From Alphaproteobacteria bacterium (GTDB taxonomy: Bacteria; Pseudomonadota; Alphaproteobacteria; UBA828), in NCBI GenBank assembly GCA_022826665.1, contig JAJDUK010000041.1:82738-146737 (forward strand): a DNA stretch of 64,000 nt, written 5' to 3'. Positions 21,616-30,429 of this stretch are shown piece by piece (position 1 is the stretch's first letter; each line of letters begins with the position of its first letter). The notes beneath the pieces were generated by a model that saw only the letters and a program-made list of their open reading frames with translations, made no database searches and was not told the origin of the DNA. The translations under genes were made by a program, and so were the position numbers.

Positions 21616-23106
21616 GTGATCGCCATGCCTGAGCCCGACGCGGGCGTCATCAGCCAGCGCCAGTCCCTGGTTGCCGCGCTGCGCAAGCTGCTGCCCGAGG
21701 ACTGCGTGATCGACGACGAACGGGGCTTGCGCCCCTTCGAGTGCGACGGCCTAAGCGCCTACCGCTCGCTGCCGATGGTCGTCGTCCTGCCGCGCGATAC
21801 GCAGGAAGTCAGCCGCGTGCTGGCGCTCTGCCACGAGCGCGGCGTCAAGATCGTGCCGCGCGGCGCCGGCACCGGCCTTTCCGGCGGGGCCCTACCGCTC
21901 GCCGACGGGGTCACCGTGGGCTTCGGCAAGCTCAACCGGGTCCTCGAAATCGATACCGCCAACCGCTGCGCCGTGGTCCAACCGGGCGTCGCCAATCTTG
22001 CCATCAGCACGGCAGTCAGCCCTTACGGCTTCTATTATGCGCCGGATCCCTCCAGCCAAATCGCCTGCTCCATCGGCGGCAACGTGGCCGAGAATTCCGG
22101 CGGCGTGCACTGCCTCAAGTACGGGCTCACCACCAACAACTTGCTCGGCGTTGAGTTGGTGCTGATGGACGGCGAGGTCTTGCGCCTCGGCGGCAAGCAG
22201 TTCGATGCCGAGGGCTATGACCTGCTCGGCGTGGTGACCGGCTCGGAGGGACTGCTCGGGGTCGTCACCGAGGTGACGGTGCGGCTGCTGCCCAAGCCCG
22301 CCACGGTGCGCGCGCTCTTGCTCGGCTTCCCCGACAACGCATCGGCCGGCGCCTGCGTGGGCGAGATCATCGCCGCCGGAATCATCCCGGCCGGCCTGGA
22401 AATGATGGACAAGCCGGCGATCGAGGCGGCGGAAAGCTTCTGTCAGCCCGGCTATCCCATGGACGTCGCGGCGATCCTGATCTGCGAGCTGGACGGGCCC
22501 GAGGTCGAGGTCGACGAGCTTGTCGCGCTCGTCGGCGACCTCGCCCGGAAGTCGGGAGCGACGACGATCCGCGCGAGCACGAGCGAGGAGGAGCGCGAGC
22601 GCTTCTGGCTCGGCCGCAAGTCCGCTTTTGGCGCCGCAGGCCGCATGGCGCCTGACTACTACGTCATGGACGGCACCATTCCGCGCGCGCGCCTGCCCGA
22701 GGTCCTGACCCGCATCGGCGAGCTCTCCCGCGAATACGACCTGCCGGTCGCCAACGTCTTCCACGCGGGCGACGGCAATCTGCATCCGTTGATCATGTAC
22801 GATTCCAGCATCCCCGGCGCCCTCCAGCGCACTGAGGAGATGGGGTCGGAAATTCTCAAGCTCTGTGTCGAGGTGGGCGGCGTGCTCACCGGCGAGCACG
22901 GCGTCGGCGTCGAGAAGCGCGACCTGATGGGCACGATGTTCAGCGAGGACGATCTCAAGCAGCAACAGCGGATCAAGTGCGCCTTCGATCCGGACCAGCT
23001 GCTCAACCCCGGAAAGGTTTTCCCGACGCTGCATCGCTGCGCCGAGCTCGGCCAGATGCACGTCCACCGCGGCGAGACGCCGTTCCCCGACCTGCCCCGC
23101 TTCTGA
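21616..23106 (+). CDS. glcD: Glycolate oxidase FAD subunit GlcD
   Basis: 496 residues. FAD-linked (S)-2-hydroxyacid dehydrogenase, the catalytic subunit oxidising glycolate to glyoxylate. The PCMH-type FAD-binding domain has RGAGTGLSGGALPLADGV and SSQIACSIGGNVAENSGG; the C-terminal oxidase domain ends with the typical HAGDGNLHPLI and GEHGVGVEKRDLM. The start is a GTG at 21616 with an ATG nine bases further. The stop overlaps the ATG of glcE by one base. Related subunits of D-lactate dehydrogenases look similar; the three-gene order supports GlcDEF. Confidence 0.93.
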   Translation: MIAMPEPDAGVISQRQSLVAALRKLLPEDCVIDDERGLRPFECDGLSAYRSLPMVVVLPRDTQEVSRVLALCHERGVKIVPRGAGTGLSGGALPLADGVTVGFGKLNRVLEIDTANRCAVVQPGVANLAISTAVSPYGFYYAPDPSSQIACSIGGNVAENSGGVHCLKYGLTTNNLLGVELVLMDGEVLRLGGKQFDAEGYDLLGVVTGSEGLLGVVTEVTVRLLPKPATVRALLLGFPDNASAGACVGEIIAAGIIPAGLEMMDKPAIEAAESFCQPGYPMDVAAILICELDGPEVEVDELVALVGDLARKSGATTIRASTSEEERERFWLGRKSAFGAAGRMAPDYYVMDGTIPRARLPEVLTRIGELSREYDLPVANVFHAGDGNLHPLIMYDSSIPGALQRTEEMGSEILKLCVEVGGVLTGEHGVGVEKRDLMGTMFSEDDLKQQQRIKCAFDPDQLLNPGKVFPTLHRCAELGQMHVHRGETPFPDLPRF

Positions 23107-24323
23107 TGGCCGACACTCTGGCGCCGACGGACGCGGACGGCCTCGCGGATGCCGTGCGCTGGGCCGTTGCAGGCGAACAACCGCTTGAGGTCATCGCCGG
23201 CGGCTCCAAGCGGGACTTTGGCCGGCCGGTGCAGAGCGCGGCCACCCTCTCGCTCGCCGCGTTCAACGGCATCGTGGACTATCAGCCTTCCGAGCTCGTG
23301 CTGACTGCCAAGGCGGCAACGCCGCTCGCCACTATTGAAGCCGCGATCAGGGCCGAGCGGCAGATGCTGGCGTTCGAGCCCGCCGATTATGCGCCCCTGT
23401 TGGGCACGAACGACAGCGCGACGCTCGGCGGTGCGCTCGCCTGCAACCTCTCGGGCCCGCGTCGAATCAAGGCGGGCGCGGCACGCGATCACTTTCTTGG
23501 CGTGCACGCGGTCAGCGGCCGGGGCGAGCGCTTCAAGGCCGGCGGCCGCGTGGTCAAGAACGTGACTGGCTACGATGTCTGCAAGCTGCTCGCTGGTTCC
23601 TACGGCACGCTCGCACTCATGCACGAGGTGACGGTCAAGGTCCTGCCTGCGCCGGAGCGGACACGCACGGTCCTGGTCTATGGGCTGGAGCTGGCCGCGG
23701 CCATGGAGGCCCTTGGTGCGGCGCTTGGGAGCGCGCACGAGGTCTCGGGCGCGGCCCACATGCCGGCCGAAGTGGCGGCGTGCTCGGCCGTCTCCTACGT
23801 CGCGGGCGCCGGTGCTTCGGTCAGTGCGGTCCGGGTCGAGGGCTTTCCCGCCTCGGTGGAGGCGCGCTGCGAGGCGTTGCGTGAGCTGCTCGGGCGCTTC
23901 GGCGCGGTCGAGGAGCTTCACTCGAAGAACTCGGCGACGCTCTGGCGCGAAATTCGGGACGTCCGGGCCTTCGCCGGGGACAGCGGGCCGCTTTGGCGCC
24001 TCTCGGTGCCGCCGGCATCGGGTGCAGCAGCAGCCACCCGCGTCGCGGACGCGGCAGACGTGCGTACCCTCTTCGACTGGGGCGGCGGGCTCGTCTGGCT
24101 CGCGGTCGACGGGGCGGAGGATGCGGGCGAAGCTGCGGTGCGCGAAGCCGTTGCGGCAGTGGGGGGGCATGCGACTCTGGTCCGCGCCGATGCGCCGATA
24201 CGGTCGGCGCGCGCGGTATTCCAGCCCCAGGCGGCGGGCCTCGCGGCTCTGACCGAGCGCATCAAACGCGCCTTCGACCCGGCAGGCGTGCTCAATCCCG
24301 GGCGCATGCACGCGGGCGTCTAG
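23106..24323 (+). CDS. glcE: Glycolate oxidase subunit GlcE
   Basis: 405 residues. FAD-binding subunit related to GlcD but shorter. The FAD domain has PLEVIAGGSKRDFGRPV and LGTNDSATLGGALACNLSGP. FKAGGRVVKNVTGYDVCKLL is a strong GlcE marker, and the C terminus ends KRAFDPAGVLNPGRM. TGATG overlap with glcD and 5 bp to glcF show an operon. Confidence 0.93.
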   Translation: MADTLAPTDADGLADAVRWAVAGEQPLEVIAGGSKRDFGRPVQSAATLSLAAFNGIVDYQPSELVLTAKAATPLATIEAAIRAERQMLAFEPADYAPLLGTNDSATLGGALACNLSGPRRIKAGAARDHFLGVHAVSGRGERFKAGGRVVKNVTGYDVCKLLAGSYGTLALMHEVTVKVLPAPERTRTVLVYGLELAAAMEALGAALGSAHEVSGAAHMPAEVAACSAVSYVAGAGASVSAVRVEGFPASVEARCEALRELLGRFGAVEELHSKNSATLWREIRDVRAFAGDSGPLWRLSVPPASGAAAATRVADAADVRTLFDWGGGLVWLAVDGAEDAGEAAVREAVAAVGGHATLVRADAPIRSARAVFQPQAAGLAALTERIKRAFDPAGVLNPGRMHAGV

Positions 24324-24328
24324 CGGCG

Positions 24329-25633
24329 ATGCAGACCCAGTTCACCGAGAGCCAGCTGGCGCTCCCGGCACTGGCGCAAGCCAACGAGGTGCTTCGCACC
24401 TGCGTCCATTGCGGGCTCTGCCTCGCCACCTGCCCGACTTACGCGATCCTTGGCGACGAGCGGGACAGTCCGCGCGGGCGCATCTACCTGATCAAGGACA
24501 TGCTGGAGCAGGACGCACCCGCCGACGCCACGGTCACCCGCCACATCGACCGCTGTCTCTCCTGCCTCTCCTGCATGACGACCTGCCCTGCGGGGGTCGA
24601 CTACATGCATCTGGTCGACCATGCGCGCGGTCACATCGAGCGCACCTGGAAACGACCGCTCGTCGAGCGCGCGATTCGCACGTTGCTCAGCGTCGTGCTA
24701 CCCCGCCCTGGTTTGGCGCGCCTCGCGCTCCTGGCCGCGCGGGGGCCGGCGCTGCTGGCGCCGCTCGTCGGCGGAAGGCTCGGCGCCCTGCTCAGGCTTG
24801 CGGGCCGTCCTTCGCACGGGCCGAGCTGGGTCGAGAGGCCACAGGTCATCCCGGCCCAGGGCCGGCGGCGCAAGCGGGTGGCGCTGCTCACCGGCTGCGT
24901 CCAATGCGTGCTCGCGCCGGAGATCAACGAAGCGGCGGTGCGCGTGCTCACCCGCCACGGCTGCGAAGTGGTGGTGCCGCGCGGCGCGGGCTGTTGCGGT
25001 GCTCTCTCGCACCACTTGGGGGACGAGCAGCGGGGCCGCGCGCAGGCCGGGCGCACGGCGGCGACATTCGCGCGCGAGGCAGCCCAGGGCGGTCTCGATG
25101 CGATCGTCGCCACGGCGTCCGGCTGCGGGACGATGCTCAAGGACTACGGCCACCTGCTCAAGGACGACGAGACCCACGCCGAAGCCGGGGCGCAGGTGGC
25201 AGGGCTCGCTCGCGACGTCAGCGAGGTGCTCGACGAACTGGGCGTCTCGGGCTCCGCGACGCCGCCGACGAATGCACCCGTCGCCTATCACTCGGCCTGC
25301 TCGCTCCAGCACGGCCAGAAGCTCGACCGACAGCCGATGGCGCTCCTTGCCGCCGCCGGCTTTACTGTGCGAACGGTCCCGGACGGGCATTTCTGCTGCG
25401 GCTCGGCAGGCACATACAATATGCTTCAGCCCGACTTGGCCGGTGAACTCGGCGCTCGCAAGGCAGCGGCAATCGAGGGCACCGGTGCCGCGCTTGTGGC
25501 TGCAGGCAATATCGGCTGCATGGTCCAGATCGCCGGCCACACCACGTTGCCGGTGGTGCATACGGTCGAGTTGCTCGACTGGGCGACCGGAGGGCCGCGC
25601 CCGCCTGCGCTTGAGCGGCTCGCTGTCGTATGA
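24329..25633 (+). CDS. glcF: Glycolate oxidase iron-sulfur subunit GlcF
   Basis: 434 residues. Two 4Fe-4S motifs in the N-terminal third: CVHCGLCLATCP and CLSCLSCMTTCP. Two CCG-type domains follow (RGAGCCGALSHH and GHFCCGSAGTYN). It passes electrons from the flavin subunits to the quinone pool. The ATG at 24329 lies 5 bp after glcE. No glycolate permease or GlcC regulator is adjacent. Confidence 0.94.
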   Translation: MQTQFTESQLALPALAQANEVLRTCVHCGLCLATCPTYAILGDERDSPRGRIYLIKDMLEQDAPADATVTRHIDRCLSCLSCMTTCPAGVDYMHLVDHARGHIERTWKRPLVERAIRTLLSVVLPRPGLARLALLAARGPALLAPLVGGRLGALLRLAGRPSHGPSWVERPQVIPAQGRRRKRVALLTGCVQCVLAPEINEAAVRVLTRHGCEVVVPRGAGCCGALSHHLGDEQRGRAQAGRTAATFAREAAQGGLDAIVATASGCGTMLKDYGHLLKDDETHAEAGAQVAGLARDVSEVLDELGVSGSATPPTNAPVAYHSACSLQHGQKLDRQPMALLAAAGFTVRTVPDGHFCCGSAGTYNMLQPDLAGELGARKAAAIEGTGAALVAAGNIGCMVQIAGHTTLPVVHTVELLDWATGGPRPPALERLAVV

Positions 25634-25715
25634 CGCCAGTCGAGCGAAGCGAGCGCCGCACCAGGCGGAACCGGGTCGAGCCGCAACAGGGGCACTCGTG
25701 GCGGGGTCAGGCGCC

Positions 25716-26054
25716 ATGGACGTAACGATGGATCGGAAGGACGGCGTGCTATCGGTGCGGGTGGAAGGCCGCATTGACGGCTCCACCGTGCTCGAGTTCC
25801 GAGAGGCGATCGAAACTGCGATCGCCGACAGCGACCGCGCCGTGATCGTGGACTGCGAGAGGCTCGAGTACCTGGGCAGCGCGGGTCTCCGCACGATACT
25901 CAACATCGCCAAGAGCCTTTCGAATCGCGACACGCGGTTCGCGCTGCACTCGCTTTCGGATCAGGTCCGGGTCGTCTTCGAGACGAGCGGCTTCGACACC
26001 ATCATCCCGGTCCACGCGTCGCGAGACGAAGCACTCGCTTCTGTAGACGGCTGA
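25716..26054 (+). CDS. STAS-domain protein, anti-anti-sigma factor type
   Basis: 112 residues, a single STAS domain. The signature LEYLGSAGLRTIL places Ser55 at the position phosphorylated in SpoIIAA/RsbV-type anti-anti-sigma factors (usual pattern D-S-S/T-G-L). The protein would bind an anti-sigma kinase when unphosphorylated. No RsbW-like kinase or sigma gene is in the window. A SpoIIE/RsbU-type phosphatase, the kind of enzyme that would reactivate it, is encoded at 27711-29696. The start ATG at 25716 has only a moderate Shine-Dalgarno (GGGGTCAGG); an ATG at 25728 is possible. It follows glcF by 82 bp. Confidence 0.85.
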   Translation: MDVTMDRKDGVLSVRVEGRIDGSTVLEFREAIETAIADSDRAVIVDCERLEYLGSAGLRTILNIAKSLSNRDTRFALHSLSDQVRVVFETSGFDTIIPVHASRDEALASVDG

Positions 26055-26100
26055 CTGCCTGAAGCCCAATCGCCCCTCCGCGCAAGAGGCGCGGCTATGC

Positions 26101-27045
26101 TCACGATCCGATTTCTTTCTGTGCCTCCTCCGTGAGAGCCTGACCGGCTCTCGTCGCAGCCTCGGCCAGCAGATCGATCCAGCGTTGGCCGTGAGCGGCG
26201 ACGCGATGGGTGAGGCCGATCCGCCGCAAGGGCTCAGGCGCAGCGAAGCGAAGAAAACTCAGCTCCGGGGTGGCCGTGCTCTCGGCGAGCGCGGCCGTCT
26301 CGGGCAGAAGCGTCAATCCCGCACCGCTGGCGACGAGCCGCGACAGTGTGGCGAGCGATTGTGCTCCGCGGCGCACCTCTTGCATGCGCCACATCAGGCA
26401 GGCGCCCAAAACTTGGTCGGCCAGGCAATGACCGTCGCCGAGCGTAAGGAGCGGCCCTATGTCGGCGCGGGCCAGGTCCTCCGGACGCAAGTCGTCGCCG
26501 AGGGAGCGGCGAATCGAGGCGAGGCGCTCGGCGCGGCCGGCGAGGACGAGGCGGTCCTCGAACAGCTCGCGCTCGGGCAGCTCCAGCATTCCCAGCGGAA
26601 GCGAGACGATGGCGGCGTCGAGACGTCCGGCGAGGAGCCCGGACACGAGGTCCTGACCCGGTGCTTCCAGGATGTCGATTTCTATACGGGGTGAAGCGTC
26701 GGGCAGATGGCTCAGCATTCCTGGAAGCAGGTAGGGCGCGAGCGTAGAGACGACTCCAACGGCGACTCTGAGCGGCCCCGCTTCGAATCGCTGCCCCATG
26801 GTTTCGAGAAGCAGCGTTTCGTCCAGGATCCGGAGTGTCTGCTCATGCGCCTCCCGCCCGAGGGGGGTAAGGAGGATGCCGCGGCTCTCGCGCTCGACCA
26901 GCGGCCCGCCGAGCGAGGCCTCCAGTTCGCGAATTTGGAGCGAAAGCGCCGGTTGCGAGACGTGAACGCTCTCTGCCGCGCGACTGAAGGAGCCGTGCTC
27001 GATCAGTGCTTGAAAGTATCTTAGCTGGCGCAACGTAACGGGCAT
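26101..27045 (-). CDS. oxyR: OxyR-type LysR-family redox regulator
   Basis: 314 residues. N-terminal LysR helix-turn-helix (LRQLRYFQALIEHGSFSRAA, then VSQPALSLQIRELE). The effector domain contains GDGHCLADQVLGAC: Cys207 and Cys216 are nine residues apart, matching Cys199 and Cys208 of E. coli OxyR, including the surrounding GHCL-DQ. That makes a peroxide-sensing disulfide switch likely. No catalase or peroxiredoxin gene is adjacent. The region upstream (27046-27710) is long and without a recognised gene. It converges with the STAS gene, 46 bp apart. Confidence 0.88.
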   Translation of the reverse strand: MPVTLRQLRYFQALIEHGSFSRAAESVHVSQPALSLQIRELEASLGGPLVERESRGILLTPLGREAHEQTLRILDETLLLETMGQRFEAGPLRVAVGVVSTLAPYLLPGMLSHLPDASPRIEIDILEAPGQDLVSGLLAGRLDAAIVSLPLGMLELPERELFEDRLVLAGRAERLASIRRSLGDDLRPEDLARADIGPLLTLGDGHCLADQVLGACLMWRMQEVRRGAQSLATLSRLVASGAGLTLLPETAALAESTATPELSFLRFAAPEPLRRIGLTHRVAAHGQRWIDLLAEAATRAGQALTEEAQKEIGS

Positions 27046-27710
27046 GGCCTATCCCTAAGGGCGCGACCGCAACGTCGAAATTGTTTGAGTCGCGCTGTGC
27101 CGGCCCACCGATAGGGGCCGGGGTGGATCCACCGATACCTCCCATCCGTCCCAGGTCGAGGCGTCGAACGTTCGACCGTAAGGTTTGGCCCCGTCCAGGC
27201 GACAGGGAACCCATCTCGCCTGGTCGAGCTTGTTGTAGCTGCCCCCGCCCGGGCCTCTGGCAAAATCCAGTGGCCCGCTGGGACGCGTGGGATTGGCTGT
27301 GCAACTTCGGTTCTAGCGGACCAACTCGGCGGTTTCGCGACGGGAAGTCGGGGCTTCGGCAGCCGGCGGAATTTGTGAACTCTCCTTCCGTCGGCTGGCG
27401 TGATTTGGGCTCCCTTGCCTGGTCCCGCCGACGACCCCTTTCGCCTCGGTATCGCCGGCCGCCTTCACCTTAGCTGCTCTTACGGGGGCACTTTCTCGTA
27501 TCCGCTCATGATCATCGCCTCCCTGTTTCGCCGCTTCGGAAACTCATTTTCTGACGCCAAACCTCGAACTGACGTCGTTTGCGCTGGTTCCACACCACAC
27601 GTGTTCTCTTATGACAGCGTGGAAGAGCAATTTCCGCTACCGATTTCTTCACCCTCAGATGGTCTTCGCTCATTTGATACGTTGCTGCGCGATGGCACAA
27701 CCAGTCGCCC
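27046..27710. other. 665-bp region without a recognised gene
   Basis: Lies between the start of the oxyR-type gene and the end of the phosphatase gene. Short open frames occur on both strands, but none has a family-like sequence or good start. It contains a perfect 12-bp palindrome GGTGGATCCACC at 27122-27133, a perfect 14-bp palindrome GTCGAACGTTCGAC at 27163-27176, and a hairpin with 8-bp arms CCAGGCGA (27195-27202) and TCGCCTGG (27216-27223). The right half is less GC-rich than the flanks. It may hold oxyR control sites or remnants of a lost gene. Confidence 0.5.
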
Positions 27711-29696
27711 TCAGCCGGAGGCGCCGTGATCTGCCGTACCGTCATAGCGCAGCACGATGCAGGTGATGTCGTCGGACTGCTCTGCTCCGGCAGCGAAGTT
27801 AACCACCGCGCTGGTGACATTCTCAAGGATGGAATCGACAGGCAGATCGCGACCTTCGGCCAAGACCTCCTCCAGGCGTGCCTCGGTGAACTCCTCGTCG
27901 TCCACGTTCATGGCCTCGGTGATGCCGTCGGTGTAGAGGAACATCGTGTCTCCCGGAGCCAGATTTACCGCGTCCTCGGCGTAGGGCAATCCGGGCATGA
28001 CACCGACGGCCATGCCCCCGGTCATTGGCAACGCCGAAACTGCGCCAGGACGCTGAACCACGTAGGGCGGGTTGTGCCCGGCGTTGGCGTACACGAACTC
28101 TCCAGTCTCGGGATTCAGGATGCCGTAGAAGAGCGTCACGAACAGGTCCTGTGGGTTCTGCTCGCATATTGCGTCGTTGACTTCCTCCAGGCATGGGCCC
28201 GGGGTGGGGTGCCGGGCCGCGGCGGCCCGCATGACGGTCCGCGCGATCGCCATGAAGAACGCGGCCGGCACGCCCTTGCCGGAAACGTCCGCCATGACCA
28301 CGCTGAGGCGACCGTCGTCGAGGGTGAAGAAGTCGTAGAAGTCGCCACCCATTTCGCGCGCAGGCGTCATGACTGCGTGCCCCGAAAAGCTCGAACTCTC
28401 CGGCAACGTCTTGGGTAGGATCGCTCCCTGCAAGGCGTGCGCGATCATGAGTTCGGATTCCATCCGCTGCTTGGCCTTTTCGAGCTGCGCGTTCGATGCC
28501 TCCAGCTCGCGCGTGCGGGCACGGACCATGCTTTCCAGGTATTCCTCGCGCGCCTGGACCTGGCGCACCATGTTTTGAAAGACGCGGACCAGCGTCCCGA
28601 GCTCGTCCCGCCGAACGGCCACCGGGTCCAGCGTTTCCGGGGCGAAACTGAGCGTATCGGTATCCACCTCCGCTGCCGCCGTGGTCAACGCGGTGACCGG
28701 CTGCACGATACGGCGCGCGGAGAATGCCGCGATGAGCGAGCCGATGGCGAAGGCTGCCGCAGCCACGATCAATCCGTACTTGATGTGGTCCGCGAACAGC
28801 TGATCCAGATGGTCTCGCTGCATGTGGATTACGGCGGCGCCCGTGGCGACCCCGCCGCGATCGAGGATCGGCGCCGCCACATGGAGGGCATGCTCGCCGA
28901 GATACGAGACGGCGCCGTCGATGCCGAGGGCGCGGGTGGCAAGGTCCTGGTCCTCCGCCGACAACGCCGCCTCGGCTTCGGAGACGTCTCTGCCCCCGAA
29001 GGTGGCCATGCCGATGAGGTGAAGCAAGTCGTTGACCACCCAGATCGCCTGGACGGCTTCCCGCCCGGCCAGCGAATCCAGAGCAGCATCGATGCCGATG
29101 ACCTCGCCGGGACCGCCGGTGTCCGCCGCCAGCGTCCCGACCAGCACGGATTCGCGAGTGCCTGCGCGAACGCCGACGTACCTGATAGGCTTTTCCAGCC
29201 CCTTCGGCGGCATCGACTGGAAGGCGATGGAAAAACGCCGCCCCGAGACTAAGGCCTCCACGACACGGGGATCGATCCCGGCGGACGCCAGATCCGGCGC
29301 ATCGCTCTGGCTCAGGCCTTCGACCGCGCGGACCAGCGGCGTACCGGCCTCGTCCAGCAGCCAGACATCATCAACAACGCTGTCCGCCGTCAGCTTTGCG
29401 AAATAGATGCCGAGGGCGTCCTCGTCTTCCGGCTCATGCGCGCGGTTATCGAGATGGCGGGCGATGGCCAGCGCCTGCGCTTCCATCTGCCCGACGATCA
29501 TTCGGTCGATCTCGTCGGCGGTGTGCTCCGCACGGTTGGCTTCGCTCGCGATCAGCCCGGCGACGAGCCGCGCCTGATCTTCGGCCTGCTCGATCAAGGC
29601 ATCGCGCGCGAGCAAGCCCATCGCCAGCGCGACGCCGATGATCGCGACGCCGACGGACGCGGCGACCGTGATGATCAGTCGCCTGGAAAGGGTCAC
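27711..29696 (-). CDS. Membrane sensor with SpoIIE/RsbU-type PP2C phosphatase domain
   Basis: 661 residues from the GTG at 29696; an ATG at 29825 would overlap the upstream permease gene and I think it less likely. Order: helix 1 (residues ~7-27), a periplasmic sensor of ~275 residues, helix 2 (~306-326), a HAMP linker beginning RRIVQPVTAL, a coiled coil (~385-415), then the phosphatase. Metal-binding Asp residues of the PP2C core are present in EMGGDFYDFF, MADVSGKGVPA, FLYTDGITEAMN and QSDDITCIVLRY. It would dephosphorylate a STAS protein in response to a periplasmic signal. It lies 55 bp downstream of an ABC-like permease gene on the same strand, so probably in its operon. Confidence 0.9.
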   Translation of the reverse strand: MTLSRRLIITVAASVGVAIIGVALAMGLLARDALIEQAEDQARLVAGLIASEANRAEHTADEIDRMIVGQMEAQALAIARHLDNRAHEPEDEDALGIYFAKLTADSVVDDVWLLDEAGTPLVRAVEGLSQSDAPDLASAGIDPRVVEALVSGRRFSIAFQSMPPKGLEKPIRYVGVRAGTRESVLVGTLAADTGGPGEVIGIDAALDSLAGREAVQAIWVVNDLLHLIGMATFGGRDVSEAEAALSAEDQDLATRALGIDGAVSYLGEHALHVAAPILDRGGVATGAAVIHMQRDHLDQLFADHIKYGLIVAAAAFAIGSLIAAFSARRIVQPVTALTTAAAEVDTDTLSFAPETLDPVAVRRDELGTLVRVFQNMVRQVQAREEYLESMVRARTRELEASNAQLEKAKQRMESELMIAHALQGAILPKTLPESSSFSGHAVMTPAREMGGDFYDFFTLDDGRLSVVMADVSGKGVPAAFFMAIARTVMRAAAARHPTPGPCLEEVNDAICEQNPQDLFVTLFYGILNPETGEFVYANAGHNPPYVVQRPGAVSALPMTGGMAVGVMPGLPYAEDAVNLAPGDTMFLYTDGITEAMNVDDEEFTEARLEEVLAEGRDLPVDSILENVTSAVVNFAAGAEQSDDITCIVLRYDGTADHGASG

Positions 29697-29751
29697 AGGG
29701 AGCGATCGGCAACGGTGCCCAGCGACTGCCGACGCCGGGCGGGGGACGCCG

Positions 29752-30429
29752 TCATGGCAGCGGACTCCCAGTGAGGTCCGTGGTCTCCGTCTCCGGTCGG
29801 TGTGCCCGCCGCCTGAGATAGCCACTCAGCCGATTCATGCCGAACGTCAAAAGGAGGCTAAACCCGAGGAACCAGATCATGGCCCAAAGATAAACCCAGA
29901 GCGCGAGCCCCACCTTGTCGACCGCGCCGATCACCGTATCCGCCCGGCGTACGAGCTCAGGCACACCGATTACCGAGGCGGTGCTGGAGGCCATGACGAT
30001 GATCAGAAAGTAGCTGGTCCAAGCCGGCACGAACAGCAGCGCCTCCGCGATCTCGTGGCGGCGCAGATGCCGTATGGCGGCGAGCGCGTTGTCGGAGACG
30101 TAACCGGCGACGGCGATGCCCAACGCGAGCGACGCCTTGATCCACGCCGGGAATGTCACGGCAGCGCCGAAGAGAGTGAACTCGGTGGGGATGATGTAGG
30201 CGAGATAGAACAACATGACGAAGGTCGGCGCATTGCGCGCGAGCGTCGTCACCGCGCTGCCGCTATGCCTCACACTCCAGTGGGCGCCACCCCGCAGCAG
30301 CGCCAGCCCCAGGCCGACGATGGTACCGACGGCCATGGCAACCAAGGAAACAATGATGTTCCAGCCAAATCCCTCCGCCAGGTAAGGCGACCAGGCCCAC
30401 AGGACGTCGACGGTCTCCTGCGCGGTCAT
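29752..30429 (-). CDS. Polar amino acid ABC-type permease with shortened EAA loop
   Basis: 225 residues. HisM/GlnP-like permease: the region LARNAPTFVMLFYLAYIIP corresponds to the family R-x-T-P-x-x-x-x-L-F-x-x-Y, and SSTASVIGVPELVRRAD to the conserved end of the EAA region. Between them, residues 119-147 are only about 28 long where relatives have about 48: the EAA---G loop that docks the ATPase is missing. The ATG at 30429 overlaps the TGA of the upstream gene (ATGA), so the two are translationally coupled. No ATPase gene accompanies them. A receptor role is possible; it could also use a shared ATPase, though the missing loop argues against it. Confidence 0.85.
   Translation of the reverse strand: MTAQETVDVLWAWSPYLAEGFGWNIIVSLVAMAVGTIVGLGLALLRGGAHWSVRHSGSAVTTLARNAPTFVMLFYLAYIIPTEFTLFGAAVTFPAWIKASLALGIAVAGYVSDNALAAIRHLRRHEIAEALLFVPAWTSYFLIIVMASSTASVIGVPELVRRADTVIGAVDKVGLALWVYLWAMIWFLGFSLLLTFGMNRLSGYLRRRAHRPETETTDLTGSPLP

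Noticed and set aside
27163-27176. Palindrome GTCGAACGTTCGAC considered as a LexA box
   Set aside because: It lacks the GTTC-N7-GTTC spacing used by alphaproteobacterial LexA; its GAAC and GTTC are adjacent.
27046-27729. Several 80-130-codon open frames, and a tiny ORF with a good AGGGAGG site on the minus strand near 27510
   Set aside because: No family resemblance and mutually overlapping on both strands. The tiny minus-strand ORF encodes only about 11 residues and precedes no nearby gene. Not supported as genes.
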